41,286 nt of DNA from Gammaproteobacteria bacterium (GTDB lineage: Bacteria > Pseudomonadota > Gammaproteobacteria > Poriferisulfidales > Poriferisulfidaceae): the NCBI GenBank assembly GCA_026713705.1, contig JAPONY010000017.1, forward strand, positions 1 through 41,286, given 5' to 3'. A program made the position numbers and the translations under genes. Of the stretch, positions 19,309 through 28,992 are shown piece after piece. Position 1 is the first letter of the stretch; each line of letters begins with the position of its first letter. The notes under the pieces are model-generated. The model searched no databases, was not told the DNA's origin, and saw only the letters and a program-made list of their open reading frames with translations.

Positions 19309-22300
19309 GTGCCTGATGGCTCTGTTTCGGAAAATCGGCTGTGGATGTATTTCCGGGTGTCCGTCGGTGAAAGTTTAACAGTCGTCGGCCCATTCCGCAC
19401 AAAAAAATCTCCACTCTCCACAGTTTCAGTTCCTTTCCAGACAAGAAAGACCGGGTTTGGGCTCCTACGGCAACTCACCATGCAGACACTTTTGCCGTCA
19501 ATGGCCTGTATCCGAGAGTCGATGCAGGTTCCAGCAGGTGCGCCGAGGCTGTCCCGAACCACCTGAGAAAGATGACGCATGAATTTATCGTCATTCTCCA
19601 ACTGATCTTTCTCGATGCCCACAATAGAGCCATTATCTGCCACGCCAATGAGGAGGTCGCCGCCTTCGGTATTCAGGAAGGCTGCTATCGTCTTCAGTGC
19701 GGCATGGGTTACCCTTTTATCATCCTTGCGGTCCTCCTTGAGGTTCCAGCGCAATGTGGACTTGAATTCCAAGGTGCCGGTTTCTCCCTGCTCAATCAGT
19801 TCCTCCACGCTGCGTCGACTGCGAAGGTACTGATCGAATAAATAGTTCTTTACCGCTTCCCCGAAACCCTGATCATCGGTAATGCGCTTGTACAGGTCGA
19901 AGTTGGAATCCACGATGTCCTGGATGGCTTCGTCGACCTTGTGGTTAAAGGCTAGGCGCACGTTTTCTCGCGTACTCACGCGCGCAGAAGCATCCAAGGC
20001 TTCATCCCCTTCCAGCCTTTCCATCATCTGCCCAAGAGTGGCGCAATGCTCGGCACCCAGTTCCGTGCCAAAGCGCTCGTTCAACTCGGAAATGATTCTC
20101 GACAATGTTTCCATCTCCTCGGGCAAAAGGTCATACGACTCCTCGTCGAGGATGGGATCCAGGCTCCCCGGCCCTCGTTCCAATTCGATGGCGGCGCTTC
20201 TCGTCTCCCGAATCCGGTACGATTCCATGTCGATGTACTGCTGTATTTCAAGGGGCAGCTCATCTCGATCAATGGGCAACAATGGACGCAGGTGCCGAGC
20301 GAAAACGTAAAGTTTCTCTAGGTCGGGGTCGGCAAAGGTCAACACCTGCGCAAGGAATGCGTAGAACCGTATGTAACGGGTCAGTTCCTTCCGGAATTTG
20401 TCTTGGTCATCCTGTGTAAGATCGCGGAAGCGCTCCACTGAAGGCGCCAATGCGGCGTAAAGTTGGTCCTGGGCGGGGCTCGGCCCAAAGTAAATCCCCG
20501 CATAACTGTCAACATCAGCTGGGGCATAGACCGGATAGTTGCCAAGCCGAGTTTGCACCTGGTACAGCAGGTTGGGGTCGGTTTCTTCCGACAGCAGCGT
20601 TGTTTCGTAGTAGGGATCAAAGGCGGCCTTGATTTCGTCGGTCTTGTTGGCGAAATCGAGCACCAGAGTTTCCTCCTTTTCGGGGTAAACACGGTTTAGC
20701 CTCGAAAGCGTCTGCACGGCATTTACACCGCCGAGCTTCTTGTCGACGTACATCGTATGCAGGAGCGGTTGATCAAACCCGGTCTGGAATTTGTTCGCGA
20801 CAATCAGGAAACGATACTCCGGCGTGTCGAATGTCCCCGCAGTCTGCGTTTCCGACTGTCCGTTCATGCCGGACTCCGTATAGGACTGGCCCCCATCTTC
20901 GACCGTGCCCGAAAAGGCGACCAGGGCTTTGAAGGGATAGCCTTGTTCGGCGAGATGACGGTCTATGGCCAGTTTGTAGCGGACCGCATGCAGGCGTGAA
21001 CGGGTGACGATCATCGCCTTTGCCTGATTTCCGATCTTGTCCTGCACTTGGCTCGTGAAGTGCTCGACCATGATACGTACCTTCATGTTAATCGTATTCG
21101 GATGGCGATCGACATAGGATTTCAGGAGGTGGGCGGCTTTCTTCTTGTCATAGCGCGGGTCGCTCTCGACCGTTTTCCAAAGCTTCCAATAAGCTTCGCA
21201 AGTCGTGTAGCTTGACAAGACATCCAGAATGAAGCCTTCCTCAATGGCTTGACGCATGGTGTAGTCGTGAAACGGCTTGAATGTGCCATCCTCGCTCTTT
21301 GCCCCGAACAGCTCCAGTGTTTTGTTCTTGGGAGTCGCCGTGAAAGCAAAAATCGAAAGGTTGGGTTGCCGGCCACGACTTCGTATTTCGGCCAGAATGG
21401 CGTTTTCCAATTCCTCTTCCGGGGTTTCCGCCTGAGCTTCTTCTTTTTCGGCCTCTTCCAGAGAGGTTGACGAAAGCGTGGCCTTGAGGCTTTTGCTCGA
21501 TTCCCCCGACTGCGAGGAATGGGCTTCGTCGATAATCAGGGCGAAGCGTTTCCCCGGAAGGTCACCGATTTCGGCAGAAATGAACGGGAATTTCTGAAGT
21601 GTGGTGACGATGATCGTCTTGCCGGATTCAAGTGCTTCTTTGAGTTGGCGCGAAGTGGCGTTGATATTTTCCACCACCCCCAGTGTCTGCTCGAACTGCC
21701 GTATGTTTTCCTGAAGTTGGCGATCCAATACACGGCGGTCAGTAATCACGATGATGGAATCAAAGATGCGTCGATCTTCGGAACCATGCAGCGAGGAAAG
21801 TTGGTGGGCCAGCCAGGCGATAGTGAAACTTTTGCCGCTGCCGGCCGAATGCTGGATCAGATAATGTTGCCCGGCTCCCTTTTCACAAGCATCGGATACG
21901 AGACGGCGTACGCAGTCGAGTTGTTGGTAGCGAGGAAAAATCAGGAATGGCTTGCCAGTTGTTCCTTCTTTTCCTTTTTCCTTTTTGATCTGGTGAATGA
22001 ATCGCCGGATCAAGTCCAGCACGCTATCGCGTGCCCAAGTCTCTTGCCAGAGATAGGCAGTGGCGTAACCGGTTTGGGTTGGAGGCACGGGGGGATTCCC
22101 CGCCCCACCGTATTTTCCTTGATTAAAAGGCAGGAAGCGTGTCCTGTTCTTGTGCAAGCGAGTTGTGACAAAGACTAAGTTTGGGTCGACCGCGAAATGC
22201 GCGAGGCATCGGTCACTGGCGAACAGAGGCTCTCGCGGATCACGATCTTTTTTGTATTGCCGAATCGCATCTTTGACAGTCTGGCCAGTCAGCGGATTCT

Positions 22301-22793
22301 TGAGCTCGGCAGTGAAGATTGGAATACCGTTCAAAAACAGCACTAGGTCCAAGCTGTTTTCATTCTTGACACTATATCGCAATTGGCGTACAACCGAGAA
22401 TAGGTTTGCTTTGTAGAGGCGTCGAGTCTCTTTGTTGAGCCCACTTGCCGGGCGAAAATAGGCCAACCGAAACTGGCATCCCATATCCTTTACGCCATGC
22501 CGCAAGACATCAAGCGTGCCACGCCTCTTGATCTCTGTCGCCAAACGTTCCAGAAACCGATCTTCAACCTCCGTGCCATAACGTTGCGAGAGCTTCTCCC
22601 ATTCTTTCGGTTGGGTCGCCTGCAGGAAACCCAAGACATCACCATGCAGGAGGCATGACTCCCGGTCGTAATCCTCCGACCGTCGCTTGTGATAACCGCC
22701 GGGTTGCATCTCCAGGTCATCGCCAGAGTCACCTTGCAGCAAGACGGCCTCAATCGCGTCTTCGAAAGCACGCTCGGAAACAACGGTACTCAT
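19305..22793 (-). CDS. hsdR: type I restriction endonuclease subunit R with C-terminal AlbA_2-like domain
   Basis: Nuclease region ([20 protein letters not shown]), Walker [23 protein letters not shown] box [13 protein letters not shown], motif VI region [22 protein letters not shown]-terminal [17 protein letters not shown]...[23 protein letters not shown] matches the AlbA_2 pattern. Confidence 0.95.
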   Translation of the reverse strand: MSTVVSERAFEDAIEAVLLQGDSGDDLEMQPGGYHKRRSEDYDRESCLLHGDVLGFLQATQPKEWEKLSQRYGTEVEDRFLERLATEIKRRGTLDVLRHGVKDMGCQFRLAYFRPASGLNKETRRLYKANLFSVVRQLRYSVKNENSLDLVLFLNGIPIFTAELKNPLTGQTVKDAIRQYKKDRDPREPLFASDRCLAHFAVDPNLVFVTTRLHKNRTRFLPFNQGKYGGAGNPPVPPTQTGYATAYLWQETWARDSVLDLIRRFIHQIKKEKGKEGTTGKPFLIFPRYQQLDCVRRLVSDACEKGAGQHYLIQHSAGSGKSFTIAWLAHQLSSLHGSEDRRIFDSIIVITDRRVLDRQLQENIRQFEQTLGVVENINATSRQLKEALESGKTIIVTTLQKFPFISAEIGDLPGKRFALIIDEAHSSQSGESSKSLKATLSSTSLEEAEKEEAQAETPEEELENAILAEIRSRGRQPNLSIFAFTATPKNKTLELFGAKSEDGTFKPFHDYTMRQAIEEGFILDVLSSYTTCEAYWKLWKTVESDPRYDKKKAAHLLKSYVDRHPNTINMKVRIMVEHFTSQVQDKIGNQAKAMIVTRSRLHAVRYKLAIDRHLAEQGYPFKALVAFSGTVEDGGQSYTESGMNGQSETQTAGTFDTPEYRFLIVANKFQTGFDQPLLHTMYVDKKLGGVNAVQTLSRLNRVYPEKEETLVLDFANKTDEIKAAFDPYYETTLLSEETDPNLLYQVQTRLGNYPVYAPADVDSYAGIYFGPSPAQDQLYAALAPSVERFRDLTQDDQDKFRKELTRYIRFYAFLAQVLTFADPDLEKLYVFARHLRPLLPIDRDELPLEIQQYIDMESYRIRETRSAAIELERGPGSLDPILDEESYDLLPEEMETLSRIISELNERFGTELGAEHCATLGQMMERLEGDEALDASARVSTRENVRLAFNHKVDEAIQDIVDSNFDLYKRITDDQGFGEAVKNYLFDQYLRSRRSVEELIEQGETGTLEFKSTLRWNLKEDRKDDKRVTHAALKTIAAFLNTEGGDLLIGVADNGSIVGIEKDQLENDDKFMRHLSQVVRDSLGAPAGTCIDSRIQAIDGKSVCMVSCRRSPNPVFLVWKGTETVESGDFFVRNGPTTVKLSPTDTRKYIHSRFSETEPSGT

Positions 22794-22823
22794 GGTGTTA
22801 TACGGAAAAACCTGCGCCAGTCA

Positions 22824-24224
22824 CTAAGCGTCTTGCGCAGTAGAAGCAGAAGCTTGTCGAACATCTATTTTACCGGTCACGGCCGCAGAGATAAGCGCGG
22901 AACGAAATTCTTTCTTCAGTTTTATAGCTTGGTAAACTTTGGAAATCAGCGTGTCGATTTTTGCTGTCTCACGGTCGAGAAAAGTGGCTATAGAGCATTG
23001 TTCCGTATGGGAAGGCACTGGCACAGACATCTCGTTAAATTTCTCTTTGGTGAAGTGCGCAATCGTAGCTTTGCTATTGGTCGCGTCAAACCATTTTGCT
23101 GATGAAACCGCACTAATGACATATTGAAGGTATTCGACCATGCTTCCCCCATTGGGGGCTTCCCGCACTCTATGCAGAGCGTTTTGAATGATGCAATTAT
23201 TAGGCGCTTTTTTCACTAGCCCACAACGTCCGCCTTCGCCGCCCTCGCATACAACAAGGTCCCCCTCCTGAACACAATATTTTCCGGATTCTCTTTCGCT
23301 AATCCACATAGTGGGCAAAGACGAGGCATCAACCAAAAACCATTGGACATGTCGTGCTTTAAGGTAAGGGACTTCTATATCATCTCTACTGGTTGGGTTT
23401 CTTTGCAACATTTTTCCCAACTGGATCGAAAATTGTTTTTTGGACGCCGTGACCTCCCAATGCGCCGGAATCTCACCCAGCCATTCAATACCGGGATCTT
23501 TCATAGGAACACTGGAGTCGAGGCCCTTGGTGACGGTATGGCTTATGAGAGTAATTCGTTTTTCTTGTAGTAGCTCAATCAACCGCTCTTGTTTTTCAAT
23601 CAGTGTATCGATTTTCGTCGTCTCGCGGTCAAGAAATGCAGCGATGCCATATTGTTCATCCAGATTGGGCAACAGAATTGGAAGTGTCTCGATCTCCGAT
23701 TCATTTACTGCCGGATAACTAACTCCTAATGACCGAGAGACTATCTCTCCGACAAGACTAGCTTCGCGCAGTACATACGATATGAAATCAGGGGAGATTT
23801 CACGTGGCCTAATTGTTGCAAAACCGGTAGAAACGATAGTGTTAGGATCTGGGTTTCGAATAGGCGCGATTGCCCCCAAGTATGTGCGGACAGTCGAGAT
23901 AATCGTATCGCCATCGCGAACAACACGACGAGCCCGGCTTGGGGCGTCTTCAAACGTCATTTCTGTTGATGACACAATACCCCGATACGAATCAACGCCG
24001 CTTATGTCTATGTACGACATAACAAAACTTGGGTCTGTCGTCTCTACCAAAGTTTCGTCATTAATAGTCGCAGAATACTTCAGCCTTTTCACCTCCCAAT
24101 GCGTTGGAATCTCACCCAGCCACTCTACACCGGAATCCTTGTAGGCCGAGTACGGAGCATAGCCCATCCCGCCCGAAAGAGGCTCAATCCCTCTCATTGC
24201 CGCATCAGAAGATTGGTGTACCAT
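22824..24224 (-). CDS. hsdS: type I restriction system specificity subunit S
   Basis: Two half-subunits: KDSGVEWLGEIPTHWEV / KDPGIEWLGEIPAHWEV and FLDRETTKIDTLIEKQERLI / FLDRETAKIDTLISKVYQAI. Confidence 0.95.
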   Translation of the reverse strand: MVHQSSDAAMRGIEPLSGGMGYAPYSAYKDSGVEWLGEIPTHWEVKRLKYSATINDETLVETTDPSFVMSYIDISGVDSYRGIVSSTEMTFEDAPSRARRVVRDGDTIISTVRTYLGAIAPIRNPDPNTIVSTGFATIRPREISPDFISYVLREASLVGEIVSRSLGVSYPAVNESEIETLPILLPNLDEQYGIAAFLDRETTKIDTLIEKQERLIELLQEKRITLISHTVTKGLDSSVPMKDPGIEWLGEIPAHWEVTASKKQFSIQLGKMLQRNPTSRDDIEVPYLKARHVQWFLVDASSLPTMWISERESGKYCVQEGDLVVCEGGEGGRCGLVKKAPNNCIIQNALHRVREAPNGGSMVEYLQYVISAVSSAKWFDATNSKATIAHFTKEKFNEMSVPVPSHTEQCSIATFLDRETAKIDTLISKVYQAIKLKKEFRSALISAAVTGKIDVRQASASTAQDA

Positions 24225-24269
24225 TCAATTTCCCCGACTTAAGGCTACCTGTTTTCCTAAATGCGCCAC

Positions 24270-25193
24270 TCAGTGCAACCAAGGCCCGCCTTCAGGCCAA
24301 CTTCCAGAAAAGTTTCCGCTCCGAGCCAACGCATTCCACGGTTCCGCGAGAAACGACAGAAGAGACTCCCCCACGCCCCCGAAATCTGAAAAAGTGTCTG
24401 ACAACCGGTTCTTGCCGAGGTAATTGCGCCACAGTTCGACGCGGGAAGGTGATGAATAGAATCCAGGAGTTAGGACAAGCGGCAGGTTTTCGGAAATTAT
24501 TGTGCCACGTTGCCCGAAACTTGCCACAATAGCACGCGAGAGAGACTCGCCTTCGAAAGGGAAGTGCTGCGCCAATAGATGAAGATCGTAGAAGTCCTTG
24601 TAGCGGCTGACGGACGCGCCATGCGAGATCATGGCATGAAGTTTCTCGGCCACGACCGATTCCCGAGGATACGTCAGAATTCTTGGGCAGGGGAAATCAA
24701 GCAGCGTGGGATAGTCGGCGTCAACCGGTGCCGGATAGATTACATCTCCAAAGCCGATATCTATGCGTACCAGAATACGTGCACCAGAAATCGCAGCCTG
24801 GAAGCATACCCGGTAACCATCGTATTTGTCGTCCGGTCGAATGATGGAGATGTCGACCTTTTCAGTGTCAAAAGCAATACCGTCGTCGAGGCCCTGGTAC
24901 GAGCAGATCTCGCGGATAATGGAACGCACACCATTTTCCGAGGCACTACCATAGCTGGTAAAGTCAAGATCGCGTGTCGGGCGGCTGACCTCCTCCCCCC
25001 AAAGGACGAGCAGCATGCCCCCTTTCAAAACAAAATGCTCGCGATAATCCAATTCTCCGAGACGATACAGAAATCGCTCCACCGCATATCGCTCCAGAAG
25101 GAGTTGGAAATCCTCTCCGGTTTTCCGTTTCCTGTTCAGCAGCCTTGCGCGCACCGAAGCCGAAACGTTTTGAATCGGCCTGTCTTTCACCAT
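24270..25193 (-). CDS. nucleotidyltransferase AbiEii/AbiGii family toxin
   Basis: LKGGMLLVLWGEEVSRPTRDLDFTSYG (GG...R.T.DLDF signature of AbiEii nucleotidyltransferases); start overlaps the abiEi stop by 7 bp. Confidence 0.93.
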   Translation of the reverse strand: MVKDRPIQNVSASVRARLLNRKRKTGEDFQLLLERYAVERFLYRLGELDYREHFVLKGGMLLVLWGEEVSRPTRDLDFTSYGSASENGVRSIIREICSYQGLDDGIAFDTEKVDISIIRPDDKYDGYRVCFQAAISGARILVRIDIGFGDVIYPAPVDADYPTLLDFPCPRILTYPRESVVAEKLHAMISHGASVSRYKDFYDLHLLAQHFPFEGESLSRAIVASFGQRGTIISENLPLVLTPGFYSSPSRVELWRNYLGKNRLSDTFSDFGGVGESLLSFLAEPWNALARSGNFSGSWPEGGPWLH

Positions 25194-25816
25194 GACAAGG
25201 CATCAAGGTAGGGAGAAACAACTGTTCGCGCTCGACAGATTTCGGCAGCGCGCGCAATCTCATCTATTGTTGCGATCTGACTCCGCATGACGTCGCGAAG
25301 GGCTTCCAGTGCAACATCAAGAGTTCCATGTTTTTTCCGATACCGGAAACAATCAACAACCGTCCGGGCTGGCGAAGTGATGCGAAAGGGCACACCAAGC
25401 GCAGAGCGCTGTTCGACCCCATATGTCGCCATCGCGCCAGAGAAACGGACGACGCGAATTCGGGAAGGCGGGTGTGTCGGCTGGCGAGCCTTATGACCCA
25501 GCGCCAGCCAAACCTCTGAAGGGGATTGAGTACCAATTTCGTGGATGCGCAGCGCCGTATACAGGCAGATAACCGCTCCTGGAACAGCGGCAGAAACCAT
25601 TGCGATGGTTTCAAGTTCTGTAGGTTCGACCTCGTCATCGGAAAACCGATACAGACCATTCCCGAAATTCATTATGATCCCTGCGGACGCCCAGTCTGCA
25701 AGTCTGCGGTGGGCAATGCCGAGCGCCTCGATATCCCTGGCGCGAAAAAAAGCACCCAGGCCCGCGCCCCGCAACGTTGAAAGATCAGCCATGCTAGACA
25801 TGGCCTCATTATACAT
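25187..25816 (-). CDS. type IV toxin-antitoxin AbiEi family antitoxin
   Basis: Winged-helix N-terminus (FFRARDIEALGIAHRRLADWASAGIIMNFGNGLYRF) plus AbiEi C-terminal region (GVPFRITSPARTVVDCFRYRKKHGTLDVALEALRD). True start may be 25801 or 25792. Confidence 0.9.
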   Translation of the reverse strand: MYNEAMSSMADLSTLRGAGLGAFFRARDIEALGIAHRRLADWASAGIIMNFGNGLYRFSDDEVEPTELETIAMVSAAVPGAVICLYTALRIHEIGTQSPSEVWLALGHKARQPTHPPSRIRVVRFSGAMATYGVEQRSALGVPFRITSPARTVVDCFRYRKKHGTLDVALEALRDVMRSQIATIDEIARAAEICRARTVVSPYLDALSW

Positions 25817-25824
25817 TGTTATAG

Positions 25825-25856
25825 AATGTAGGCATCTACATATAAATGCCTACATT
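25825..25856. promoter_or_regulatory. inverted repeat upstream of abiEi, candidate AbiEi operator
   Basis: Perfect 11-bp arms AATGTAGGCAT (25825-25835) and ATGCCTACATT (25846-25856) with 10-nt loop, between hsdM stop and abiEi start. Confidence 0.65.
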
Positions 25857-25861
25857 TACTA

Positions 25862-28015
25862 TCAAATTTCAGAATCCAGCGTTGCCAGCATCTCCATAAT
25901 CTCCCGCTCTGTAGCCCTGATATCACCCTGAATCTCAGCAAGAGACCGAGGCAGGGAAGGGCAGTAAAAATATCGGTTGAAATTGATCTCGTAGCCGACC
26001 ACGCCCACCTTGCCGTCCTTCGAATCACGCTTCGACAAATCAATCCAGGCATCAGGGACATGGGGCACCACTTCGCGGGCAATAAAACTTTCCACACTTG
26101 CCGGAATCCCGTATTCGTCCACAGGATCTTCTCCATCAGGAAGCGGGACACGCTCGGTATCACGCAGATTCGGGTCGGGTTCCGGCTTTCCTTCTGCATT
26201 GCGACATATTTCGGCTGTATCGTCGCGCTCAGAAAGCGCTGAAAGAATCGCTTTTTTCACGGTCGCCGTCAATTTCTGGCCAGTCTCCCCAGTCTTGGCG
26301 TCCAGCACCTCCAGAAACGCTGCGCGATCCTTGTACACCGGTCCGCCCAGCGACTTGAGCAGACCCAGGATATCCTGTTGCCGCTCACGCCCCCGGGCTT
26401 CCTCCTCCTCTTTGGCCTTGCCACGTCTTTTCGATTTCGCCAGATTCTGAAATCCCTTCTGCTCCTCCAGACGGGCAATGCGCTCCGGGCTCGCCTCGAA
26501 ATTGAGCCGCAACGGACGCTCCACCGTAACCTTCCGATAGCCAAATTCCGTGAGCGGGAAGACGCGGCTGACGACCCGCTCCTCGGTCTTTCCGTCAACC
26601 TCGATTTCGCACGTCTCACCATCTCGGAATCTCTTGACTCGACCCAGCACATCCCGCGCCCTTTCGTAAGGGATTTCTCGCCGTTTTTCACCCAGACTCT
26701 TCGGCATCGGTGACCAGAAAGCGGTGGCATCGACAAAAAGCGCCTTGCCCTTGCGTTTTGGCTTCTTACGATTGGTCAACAACCAGATGTAGGTTGCAAT
26801 GCCCGTGTTATAGAAAAGCTGCTCCGGCAGTGCGATCAGCGCTTCCAGCAAGTCGTTCTCCATTACGAACCGGCGAATTTCGCTTTCACCGCTGCCCGCA
26901 TCCCCCGTGAACAGTGGTGAGCCATTCATGATAATCGCAATGCGTGCACCTCCCTCGCTCGGTGCACGAGCCCGCTTGAGCATGTGCAGGAGAAACAGGG
27001 TCTGTCCGTCGCTGATACGAGGCAGGCCCGGACCAAAGCGGCCAGCCTCTCCTCGGTCATGTTCGCTCCGCACTGCATCCTCATCGCTTTTCCACTTCTT
27101 TCCGTAAGGAGGATTGGCGATCAGGTAATCGAAAGTCTTGTCAGCATGGCGGTCATGGGAAAGCGTGCTCCCAAAAGCGACATTGTCGGCATCACGCCCG
27201 CTCGGATCCTTCATGAAAAAATCCGATTTCGAGACCGCCCAAGTCTCCGGATTCACTTCCTGTCCAAACAGATGAATGTCGGCACCGGAGTTGAGTGGCG
27301 GCTTCCCGCCTTTCCGACCGTTTTTTCGCACGCCTTCCGTGATGTGTTCCTTGGCGATCATCAGCAAACCACCGGAACCGCAGCATGGGTCATAGATGGT
27401 GTGAATAGCGCCTTTTCGGGCAATTTCCTTCTCATCCCCAGCCAGCATGAGATCAACCATCAGATGGACGACATCTCGTGGCGTGAAGTGTTCTCCTGGA
27501 TTTTCATCCAGCGCCTCGTTAAACCGGCGAATCAGTTCTTCGAAAATCGTCCCCATAGTCGGATTGTCCACCCGGTCGGGGTGCAACTCGACTTTCCCAA
27601 ACTGTTCCAATACCTGGAACAGTAGTCCCGCCTCATCCAGCTTGCTGATCGTGTTGTCGAAGTCGAAACGCTCGATGACCTCGCGCATATTCGCGCTGAA
27701 GCCCGCAATATAGTTTCGGAGGTTCGCGGCAACTTGCTGCGCATCGCCCAGCATCAAATCAAAATCGTATTGGGAGGTGTTGTAGAACGCGAAGCCGGAG
27801 GCCCTGCGCAACTGTTTATCCGGATTCCGAAGCCCTTTCTGCCTCAACTCCGCATTCCGCTTCAAGACTTTTCTCTTGGTCGGAGCTAGGACACAGTCGA
27901 GCCGACGCAGGACGGTCAGCGGCAGGATGACATCCTGGTATTTCCCGCGCTTGAAACTGTCACGGATGAGGTCGGCCACACCCCAGAGAAAATTGACAAT
28001 CTCGCTATGGTTCAT
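25862..28015 (-). CDS. hsdM: type I restriction-modification system DNA methyltransferase (N-6 adenine) subunit M
   Basis: SAM motif IYDPCCGSGGLLM, catalytic motif NPPYGKKW, N-terminal HsdM_N (IVNFLWGVADLIRDSFKRGKYQDVILPLTVLRRLDCVL). Confidence 0.96.
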   Translation of the reverse strand: MNHSEIVNFLWGVADLIRDSFKRGKYQDVILPLTVLRRLDCVLAPTKRKVLKRNAELRQKGLRNPDKQLRRASGFAFYNTSQYDFDLMLGDAQQVAANLRNYIAGFSANMREVIERFDFDNTISKLDEAGLLFQVLEQFGKVELHPDRVDNPTMGTIFEELIRRFNEALDENPGEHFTPRDVVHLMVDLMLAGDEKEIARKGAIHTIYDPCCGSGGLLMIAKEHITEGVRKNGRKGGKPPLNSGADIHLFGQEVNPETWAVSKSDFFMKDPSGRDADNVAFGSTLSHDRHADKTFDYLIANPPYGKKWKSDEDAVRSEHDRGEAGRFGPGLPRISDGQTLFLLHMLKRARAPSEGGARIAIIMNGSPLFTGDAGSGESEIRRFVMENDLLEALIALPEQLFYNTGIATYIWLLTNRKKPKRKGKALFVDATAFWSPMPKSLGEKRREIPYERARDVLGRVKRFRDGETCEIEVDGKTEERVVSRVFPLTEFGYRKVTVERPLRLNFEASPERIARLEEQKGFQNLAKSKRRGKAKEEEEARGRERQQDILGLLKSLGGPVYKDRAAFLEVLDAKTGETGQKLTATVKKAILSALSERDDTAEICRNAEGKPEPDPNLRDTERVPLPDGEDPVDEYGIPASVESFIAREVVPHVPDAWIDLSKRDSKDGKVGVVGYEINFNRYFYCPSLPRSLAEIQGDIRATEREIMEMLATLDSEI

Positions 28016-28106
28016 AGCATTTTATAAAGATGGATGTTAGTGTGTCGGCAAATAAGCACCGTACATGGCGACGTAGATTCACACATCTAAAGGTGCGAAA
28101 AAGATC

Positions 28107-28640
28107 TCAAAGGGGCACATTCCCGCGCGGGTGGAGTTTCATCATTTCTTTACAGGCTTTCGTAAGATTGCTCCAAAAAAGACTCTCTATGAACGCTATT
28201 GCTGTACTAGAAGAATCAAAACTGGATTGGGCTGGCACACAATTTTGTACTATCTCATCTTCTAGACTATCAAGCGTATCTCTGATGTTCTCATAAGTTT
28301 CATCTTTGAAGATTGTTAGTAACAAGAAACGCCCTAGAACAAGATTTTTGTCTCTACCAAATTCCCTTGCAAGATTAATCATTCTTTCTAAGGTTCGATT
28401 CAATGGGGCTCCTCGGTCCATTTGGTGTAGATGATCAACATACTTATTAATCAAGTCAGCCAGTGGTGACCAGCAGATAGGCATAATGACTGTTCTATAC
28501 CAAAACATGTCCACAATCGACTGTTGCCGGTCCATGCGCCTTTGATACAAATCCCACAAAAATTTTATGAAATTCAATCCTACCCCTAAAACTGCTGCCC
28601 ATAACAGGAAATCTGGCGGCCGAGGGATATGAAAATCCAT
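28107..28640 (-). CDS. hypothetical membrane-anchored protein (177 aa)
   Basis: Single predicted N-terminal TM helix FLLWAAVLGVGLNFIKFLW followed by a charged soluble domain; begins 10 nt after the STAS-like gene stop. Confidence 0.75.
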   Translation of the reverse strand: MDFHIPRPPDFLLWAAVLGVGLNFIKFLWDLYQRRMDRQQSIVDMFWYRTVIMPICWSPLADLINKYVDHLHQMDRGAPLNRTLERMINLAREFGRDKNLVLGRFLLLTIFKDETYENIRDTLDSLEDEIVQNCVPAQSSFDSSSTAIAFIESLFWSNLTKACKEMMKLHPRGNVPL

Positions 28641-28650
28641 AATGAAGTCT

Positions 28651-28992
28651 TTATTTCTTGTGGTTACTGATTAACGCGCGGTGTTCCTGCAATGCACGAG
28701 CAATGCAGGTCTCAAAAGTATCTAAGAACACTTTAGGAACCTGAAAATCATATCTGTTAAGAAAAGCCTCGCGACTACCAGCTTGGAGGATACTTTTGCC
28801 AAATAATGCTAGGTAAAATGAACTTGTCACAGAATATGTAGACTCCGGGATGCGCACTATGACTTTGGCTTGCGCTTTATCAACTTTATCCAACTTAAAT
28901 TCTTTGCGCGCAAGAGCACCCTTGGAGCGCCCAGAATAAACAGGCCCGCCCAATTTTTTGAAATCGACTACTACCTCGGAACTAGCGCTCAT
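28651..28992 (-). CDS. STAS-like (DUF4325-like) domain protein
   Basis: 113 aa; SGRSKGALARKEF and TYSVTSSFYLALFGKSI resemble DUF4325 STAS-like proteins. Overlaps the upstream GHKL ATPase gene by 11 bp. Confidence 0.65.
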   Translation of the reverse strand: MSASSEVVVDFKKLGGPVYSGRSKGALARKEFKLDKVDKAQAKVIVRIPESTYSVTSSFYLALFGKSILQAGSREAFLNRYDFQVPKVFLDTFETCIARALQEHRALISNHKK

